From JBGTLA01 sp041744375 (GTDB taxonomy: Bacteria; Actinomycetota; Acidimicrobiia; Spongiisociales; ZC4RG35), in NCBI GenBank assembly GCA_041744375.1, contig JBGTLA010000047.1, positions 1 to 38,812 of the forward strand: a stretch of 38,812 bases of DNA, in the 5' to 3' direction. Positions 34,375 through 38,812 of the stretch are shown here, piece after piece. Every line of letters begins with the position of its first letter. The stretch's first letter is position 1. A program made the position numbers and the translations under genes. A model generated the notes under the pieces. That model was not told where the DNA came from, made no database searches, and saw only the letters and a list, made by a program, of their open reading frames with translations.

Positions 34375-35591
34375 GGGATCCGCCTTTCAGGATGGCGAAA
34401 CAGCTCCAGATCCACCATGTCGCCTTCGTCTACCCGCCCCACGCCGACCGGCACGACGGCGAAACCGTCGGCCGCCGTCACAGCCGAAAGCACGTTTGAC
34501 GACTGCCCCCCCGACCGCCGGGCGACCGACTCCCCGCCCTCTTCGCGGAGGAGGACGCGCACGAACACCACCTTCTGAGGATCGGTCTCGACGGTCTCAC
34601 CCAGGCGGACCCGCACCCGGGGCCGGAGGAGGTGACGCGCTCCCTGCATGTGCAGGAGGGCGGGGCGTACGAACTGCTCGAAAGCCACCAGCGCCGACAC
34701 CGGGTTGCCGGGGAGACCGAACAAGGGCGTTCCGGCCACATGTCCAAAAGCGAACGGCTTGGCCGGTTGCATGGCCACCTGCCAGAAGGACACTCCTCCA
34801 CTGGTGGCCAGCACTCGTTTGATCAGGTCGTACTCTCCCATGGAGACACCCCCGGAGGTGACGATGGCGTCGGCGCTCTCGGCAGCAGCCGCCAGAGCCG
34901 ACGTCAGTTCTGCCTCGTCGTCGCCTATAACACCCATGTCGACCACCTCGGCCCCCGCCTCGACGACAAGTCCTCGCATCAGAGGACGGTTCGAGTCGCG
35001 GATCATGCCAGGTTCGAGGTCCACCGTCGCCGGGGGAACGAGCTCGTCGCCCGTCGACATGACTGCCACCCGCGGGCGACGGCTCACGGCCGGCGAAGAC
35101 ACACCGACCGTCGCCAGCAACGACACCTCCACCGGCCCGAGTCGCGTTCCCGCTTCGACGATCCGGGCGCCGGTGGGGAAGTCGCCACCGGCAGGACGGA
35201 CGGCCGTGCCGACCTCCACGGACTCGCGGATCTCGACGACATCGGGGGTGGGCTGGTTAGTGGACTCCACCTTGACCACCGCATCGGCCCCTGGCGGCAT
35301 GGGGGCGCCGGTCATGATCTTGATGGCCGTGCCCGCCCGCACAGCCTGGGTCGCCACCGAGCCCGCCGGAACATCCTCGAGGACCGACAGTCGCACCGGC
35401 ACCGACTGCACATCGCTGCTGAGTACGGCGAACCCGTCCATGGCCGAGTTCGGGAAGGGCGGGACGTCGTGCCCAGCCACCGCCACCTCGGCGAGGACGC
35501 GGCCGAGGGCGTGTTCGATGTCAACCTGCTCCACGTCGAGCCTGGGCATGGCGGCGAGCACCTCGCGGCGAGCTTCCTCGACGGGGCGCAT
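34371..35591 (-). CDS. moeA: Molybdopterin molybdotransferase MoeA / gephyrin-like Glp
   Basis: The 406-residue protein has all four MoeA domains: the long helix start with VEEARREVLAAMPRLD, FPNSAMDGFAV, the KIMTGAPMPPGADAVV loop, VAVMSTGDELV and GGVSMGEYDLIKRVL of the MPT-binding domain, LPGNPVSALVAFEQFV, and a C-terminal barrel. It inserts molybdate into adenylylated molybdopterin. In actinobacteria the copy located beside galU and a GlpR-type gene is Glp, which also binds FtsZ and supports division. The start codon shares a base with the stop of the pyrophosphorylase gene, and its end overlaps moaC. Both roles are possible. Confidence 0.92.
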   Translation of the reverse strand: MRPVEEARREVLAAMPRLDVEQVDIEHALGRVLAEVAVAGHDVPPFPNSAMDGFAVLSSDVQSVPVRLSVLEDVPAGSVATQAVRAGTAIKIMTGAPMPPGADAVVKVESTNQPTPDVVEIRESVEVGTAVRPAGGDFPTGARIVEAGTRLGPVEVSLLATVGVSSPAVSRRPRVAVMSTGDELVPPATVDLEPGMIRDSNRPLMRGLVVEAGAEVVDMGVIGDDEAELTSALAAAAESADAIVTSGGVSMGEYDLIKRVLATSGGVSFWQVAMQPAKPFAFGHVAGTPLFGLPGNPVSALVAFEQFVRPALLHMQGARHLLRPRVRVRLGETVETDPQKVVFVRVLLREEGGESVARRSGGQSSNVLSAVTAADGFAVVPVGVGRVDEGDMVDLELFRHPERRIP

Positions 35592-36724
35592 CAGGTGAGC
35601 AGACCCCGGCGCATGGCCACGGCCTCAAGCTCGGGGAGCCGAGCGCGCAGCTCGTGTCGATCCTTGACCGGAAGGTACCGAGAGTCGCTCCCTTGGCGGG
35701 GCACACGCACGTACGTAGTGTCGAGGTGCGCGGTGACCTCGTTCACCAACCGCTCGAACTGGATGGCCGGAGATCCGTCGACGTCCTTCTCGACCACGAA
35801 ATAGGTCCAATCGATGTCGAGGCTGCTCAACTCCTGGGCGTCGAAGTGGAATGTGTTGGTGTTGAACACGCCGACACGTGACGGGTCGAACGTTTCGGGG
35901 ATGCGGAATTCCTCGAGGATCATTGGCCGCCCGTCGAGGCGAACAGGGATTCCTCCCCGATCCGAGCCGACCTTGTCCACCACCTCGCAGGTGAGGGGCC
36001 GTTGCCGATCGAGGTGGAGGCCGAGCACGACTGGGTCGAGACTCGCTCCCAGGTTGTCGAGGTTGGCAACCGTGACGTGGCGCCCGCCTTCCTGCAGGAA
36101 CCTGTCGAGTAGTCCACTCTCCTGCAAGGCCTCGGGCAGATCCCCGTGTCCGGGTGCGTGCTCACTGGGCCTCCCATACTCGTCTCGGAAGAGGGCACCC
36201 GCCCGGTCCAGGCGAAGGGACAACCTCTGAGGGAACGTGGCCACCCGGTACCCATCGAGGTGTTCGGCGAGAGCGTTTCGAATCGGCTCGTCCGTGGAGT
36301 GGCTGGTCATGAGCCACAAGGGAATCACCTGCCCCACCTCTGCTTCTCTGGCTCGCTGCTCATCGAGTCTCAGGTCGAGAAACGTCCTGGGGGGAATCGC
36401 TTCGACGAGGGCCTTGACCACGCCACCCATGCGGGTTGCCATCCCTCCGGCCAGCACCACCAGGGCGCAGTGCCCGGCGGCGATCGCCTCCGAGCCGATT
36501 TCGACCAGGCGGTCGTATTCGGGATCTCCCTCCCGCGGCAGGTCGACGACGTCTCCCTCGGCCGGGGGGCTCACCTCACCTTTTGCTCGGTTGTCACCGG
36601 GTCCCTCCTGCGCCAGCCTCGCGGCCATGGCCAAGAACCACGTGCGATCGAATCCCAACCGCTGCAACTGAGCGCTCAGATCGGCCGGTAGTCTCTCCAA
36701 CTCTGCGGCGAGATCGCGGCTCAT
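35591..36724 (-). CDS. UDPGP-family UTP--sugar-phosphate uridylyltransferase
   Basis: The 377-residue protein has the nucleotide-binding signature VVLAGGMATRMGG, VKALVEAIPPRTFLDLRLDE, LWLMTSHSTDEPIRNAL, TVANLDNLGASLDP, CEVVDKVGSDRGG and VFNTNTFHFDA. These belong to the eukaryotic-like UDPGP family (UDP-glucose and UDP-N-acetylhexosamine pyrophosphorylases) rather than the bacterial GalU fold. It activates a sugar 1-phosphate with UTP for cell-envelope synthesis. It lies upstream of moeA with a one-base overlap and 28 bases after plsY. The sugar is probably glucose by analogy with the actinobacterial galU-moeA locus. Confidence 0.82.
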   Translation of the reverse strand: MSRDLAAELERLPADLSAQLQRLGFDRTWFLAMAARLAQEGPGDNRAKGEVSPPAEGDVVDLPREGDPEYDRLVEIGSEAIAAGHCALVVLAGGMATRMGGVVKALVEAIPPRTFLDLRLDEQRAREAEVGQVIPLWLMTSHSTDEPIRNALAEHLDGYRVATFPQRLSLRLDRAGALFRDEYGRPSEHAPGHGDLPEALQESGLLDRFLQEGGRHVTVANLDNLGASLDPVVLGLHLDRQRPLTCEVVDKVGSDRGGIPVRLDGRPMILEEFRIPETFDPSRVGVFNTNTFHFDAQELSSLDIDWTYFVVEKDVDGSPAIQFERLVNEVTAHLDTTYVRVPRQGSDSRYLPVKDRHELRARLPELEAVAMRRGLLT

Positions 36725-36752
36725 CGCCTCAACTCGCCCTCGGCCATCATCA

Positions 36753-37349
36753 TCACGAGATCACCTTTTCCTCTCGTCCCCTCCGCATGCGTCCTATGTT
36801 CCCGCGATGGCGCCACACGATCACAACCAAGATGGCCGCCAGCACTCCCAGCGCCGCACCCCGCACACCCTGCCACAGCGCCACCGGAATGGCCACGACC
36901 ACCACCGCCAGCGAACCGAGCGAGGCTACCCGAGTGACGGCTACGACACCGGCCCAGACGGCAGTGACGACCACGGCCCCAATCGGCATCGTGAAGAGGA
37001 CGACTCCCGCCCCGGTGGCAACCCCCTTTCCGCCCTTGAAACGATGAAAGACCGGATAGCAGTGGCCCACCACGGCCGCCAGGCCGCCCACGAAAGCCCA
37101 CACCGACAAAGGCCCCGCGCCTGCTGCCACCGCTCCCATGGCCGCCCCGATGACTCCCTTCATCATGTCGCCGATGAAAACCATGGCGGCGGGGAGTCGC
37201 CCCAAGGTGCGAAGAACATTGGAAGTACCCGGGTTGCCACTTCCGACCTGGCGGATATCGACACCGTGCAGCTTTCCAACCACCACGGCGAAATCGACGC
37301 TGCCTACCACGTAGGCGGCAACCAAAGCGAGAACGATCGTGAACGACAC
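36753..37349 (-). CDS. plsY: Glycerol-3-phosphate acyltransferase PlsY
   Basis: The 198-residue membrane enzyme transfers an acyl group from acyl phosphate to glycerol-3-phosphate, the first step of phospholipid synthesis. The three PlsY active-site motifs are intact: VGSGNPGTSNVLRTLG, VGHCYPVFHRFKGGKGVAT and the VRGAALGVLAA/HRGNIGR end region, with about five to six hydrophobic helices. A GTG start is used; no Shine-Dalgarno is visible, but TAAACT stands about nine bases upstream, so a leaderless transcript is likely. It is the first gene of the leftward series. Confidence 0.92.
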   Translation of the reverse strand: MSFTIVLALVAAYVVGSVDFAVVVGKLHGVDIRQVGSGNPGTSNVLRTLGRLPAAMVFIGDMMKGVIGAAMGAVAAGAGPLSVWAFVGGLAAVVGHCYPVFHRFKGGKGVATGAGVVLFTMPIGAVVVTAVWAGVVAVTRVASLGSLAVVVVAIPVALWQGVRGAALGVLAAILVVIVWRHRGNIGRMRRGREEKVIS

Positions 37350-37446
37350 CGGAGGGTGAGTTTAGGGATCGGTCCGGCCGCGGGAATGGGCCCACTGTGA
37401 GCAGCGTTTACACTTGTGACACGCCCTCCACCAGGATCCACCAACA

Positions 37447-37797
37447 ATGCCCACATATGAGTATCAATGCCGCCTGTGCGGAGAACGACTGGAAGTCTTC
37501 CAATCGTTCTCGGCCAAGTCGCTGACGTCCCACAAGGGCTGCGGTGGCGACCTGCACAAGGTGTTCCACCCCAGCGGCGTGGTCTTCAAGGGGTCCGGCT
37601 ACTACGTGAACGACTCACGTTCGTCGCAGCGGAGCTCGGGCTCCTCGCCCAACGGAGACTCCGATTCGCCTTCCCAGCGCAAGGCCGACTCACCAGAGAA
37701 GAAGGCTTCGGAGTCTGCGAAGACGTCCGACTCGTCCCAACCGTCCGAGAAGAAGAAGTCGGACTCGAAGTCCACCTCTGAGGCGGCTGCCAGCTGA
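37447..37797 (+). CDS. FmdB-type zinc ribbon protein
   Basis: The 116-residue product has the FmdB/CxxC regulatory-domain start MPTYEYQCRLCGERLEVFQS, followed by CGGDLHKVFHPSGVVFKGSGYYVND, with one zinc site formed by CRLC and the later GCGG. The final 50 residues are a Ser/Lys/Asp/Glu-rich disordered tail (SSGSSPNGDSDSPS). Rv0991c of mycobacteria has the same head and acts as a redox-regulated chaperone by report. AGGATCC stands nine bases before the ATG. It is divergent from plsY. Confidence 0.85.
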   Translation: MPTYEYQCRLCGERLEVFQSFSAKSLTSHKGCGGDLHKVFHPSGVVFKGSGYYVNDSRSSQRSSGSSPNGDSDSPSQRKADSPEKKASESAKTSDSSQPSEKKKSDSKSTSEAAAS

Positions 37798-37807
37798 CCC
37801 TCTTCCG

Positions 37808-37825
37808 CGGGGCCGTCTCGCCCCG
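37808..37825 (+). other. GC hairpin between the zinc ribbon and SAF genes
   Basis: CGGGGC, six loop bases, GCCCCG. It lies just after the zinc ribbon stop codon but lacks a T-run, so it may be an attenuating or protective hairpin rather than a proven terminator. Confidence 0.4.
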
Positions 37826-37837
37826 TACGGTGGAGAG

Positions 37838-38365
37838 ATGCTGTGGCTGACCCGCCCTCCGTTGCTGCGCTGGGAGGCGGCCCTCTGTCTAGTGTGTGTG
37901 GCGGCCTGGACCGAGTTCTCACCTCGCCCCACCGTCGAGATACCGTTTCTGGCGGTCGACGTGGAGGCGGGAGAGCGGCTCACCCCCGACGTCATCCAGT
38001 TCCGGACCGTGCCCGACCCCGGGTTCTCCCCTCATCGAGGCGACGGCTTCGCCGCCACGGACCTTCGAGCCGGCGATCCTCTTCTCCCGTCGATGGTGGC
38101 CACCGTGGCGATACCGCCCGGGTGGATGATCGTCGATGCCCCCCTGCCCGGCTCTCCCGTTCCCGGCTCACAGGCCATCGCCGTAGTTCTCTCCGAAACA
38201 CCCGGCCGGCCGGCCACCACCTTCTCGGCCGTGATCGTCTCAGGCCCGGGAGCCGAGCCATTTGGAGCCGCCCTCGGCACCGTGGCGCTCCCACCTGCGT
38301 ATCTAGCCGAAGCTGCGGCAGCGGTTGCATCGGGCAGGCTCGTCGTCGCCGTCACCTCGCCCTGA
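37838..38365 (+). CDS. SAF-domain membrane-anchored protein
   Basis: The 175-residue protein has one N-terminal membrane helix (LLRWEAALCLVCVAAWTEF) and then a SAF domain: VEIPFLAVDVEAGERLTPDVIQ, VPDPGFSPHRGDGFAATDL and DLRAGDPLLPSMVA. SAF domains occur in CpaB/RcpC pilus proteins, antifreeze proteins and sialic acid synthases. In actinobacteria similar short proteins accompany Tad pilus genes, but none is visible here. A GGAG lies immediately before the ATG. Confidence 0.65.
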   Translation: MLWLTRPPLLRWEAALCLVCVAAWTEFSPRPTVEIPFLAVDVEAGERLTPDVIQFRTVPDPGFSPHRGDGFAATDLRAGDPLLPSMVATVAIPPGWMIVDAPLPGSPVPGSQAIAVVLSETPGRPATTFSAVIVSGPGAEPFGAALGTVALPPAYLAEAAAAVASGRLVVAVTSP

Positions 38366-38376
38366 CAGAAAAGCTC

Positions 38377-38812
38377 TCAGCGGGTGATGAGCGACGAGCG
38401 GACTACCAGACTCGGGGCCGGGTTGCCTGTTATCACTTTGCGCAGTCCCGACAAGCCGCCCGTGAGGGCATCGCGCCCATAGAGAGCTATCACGTGCATC
38501 GCCCGCTCCGCCGGGAGGCTGGTGATGCCGATAGCGGCGATCTGGAGGTCGTCGTCGTAACGCGCCCTGCACGCTTCCAGTGCCTCCCTCCCGGCGCCCG
38601 ACACTCGGGGCCGGCCGCCCAGCTGCCACCACGCCGCGTAGACCACCGCAATCAGCGCCACCAACGGAACGAAACCCGTCCCTGACTCCGCTGTCGCCAT
38701 CCAGGCCACGGCACCCGCCACGGTGGCCCCGCAACCGACGAGAACGACGACGTTGCTCACCAGCCGTTGCCGACGATCCAGCAACAAGCCGGACAGCTCG
38801 TCGATGTGGCGG
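38377..38812 (-). CDS. Small membrane protein, C-terminal part (runs off the window)
   Basis: The leftward frame stays open to the right edge (HIDELSGLLLDRRQRLVSNVV without a clear start), so the first part of the gene is outside. Two helices follow (VVVLVGCGATVAGAVAWMA and FVPLVALIAVVYAAWWQLGG), then a cytoplasmic part with ALEACRARYDDDLQIAAIGI. No family recognised. It converges on the SAF gene with 11 bases between stop codons. Confidence 0.6.
   Translation of the reverse strand, partial: RHIDELSGLLLDRRQRLVSNVVVLVGCGATVAGAVAWMATAESGTGFVPLVALIAVVYAAWWQLGGRPRVSGAGREALEACRARYDDDLQIAAIGITSLPAERAMHVIALYGRDALTGGLSGLRKVITGNPAPSLVVRSSLITR

Overview
The window looks like chromosomal DNA of a high-GC actinobacterium. 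The evidence is GC-rich third codon positions, many ATGA/GTGA stop-start overlaps, GTG and TTG starts, and an actinobacterial-type locus that puts a MoeA/Glp gene between a UDPGP-family pyrophosphorylase gene and a small GlpR-like membrane protein gene, with an FmdB-type zinc ribbon gene nearby. No marker fixes the class; an acidimicrobial-type lineage is only a guess.

Left backbone (1-14372). A leftward series holds the 5' end of rsmI, a DUF192 protein, a lipoprotein with a gluzincin-like HExxH...EGDA site, a DUF1992 protein, a 33-residue membrane peptide and a membrane PAS protein. A phosphoribosyltransferase/hydrolase fusion follows, and divergent from it is a tight operon: AMP-forming acyl-CoA ligase, E1alpha, E1beta and E2 of a 2-oxoacid dehydrogenase, and a free-standing acyl carrier protein. 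All four inner junctions overlap by 4 bp, the E2 has two subunit-binding domains, and no E3 gene is present. Next come a small membrane protein, an ECF sigma factor coupled to a membrane protein with an NTF2/SnoaL-like outer domain, a 28-residue peptide gene and a LapA-domain protein.

Genomic island (about 14373-31518). A perfect 47-bp direct repeat, made of the 3' part of tRNA-Ala(CGC), flanks 17.1 kb of less GC-rich DNA. The tRNA is intact at the right end; its probable original terminator is stranded beyond the left end. The island carries what looks like one catabolic regulon: an N-acyl-D-amino-acid deacylase-like amidohydrolase, an alpha-oxoamine synthase, a GntR/FCD regulator and a phosphotriesterase-family hydrolase rightward; HyuA/HyuB (ATP-dependent hydantoinase/oxoprolinase type), an amidase and a ribose-type ABC transporter leftward. 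Four start regions have sigma70-like promoters containing related TGTGA/TCACA elements, suggesting control by the island's own GntR protein. A cyclic amide, lactam, hydantoin or N-acylated amino compound is the likely kind of substrate; its identity cannot be read from the sequence. The right end holds a SIR2 gene with an in-frame 30-bp tandem duplication, followed by only the N-terminal barrel of HerA and an out-of-frame tail of another gene: a broken SIR2-HerA defence locus. No integrase was found.

Right backbone (31547-38812). A leftward gene series runs plsY, UDPGP-family pyrophosphorylase, moeA/glp, moaC with a double zinc-ribbon extension, a GlpR-like membrane protein, a translin-family protein and an aldo/keto reductase, and then the tRNA. 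Rightward are an FmdB-type zinc ribbon gene and a SAF-domain protein; a partial membrane protein gene runs off the right edge.
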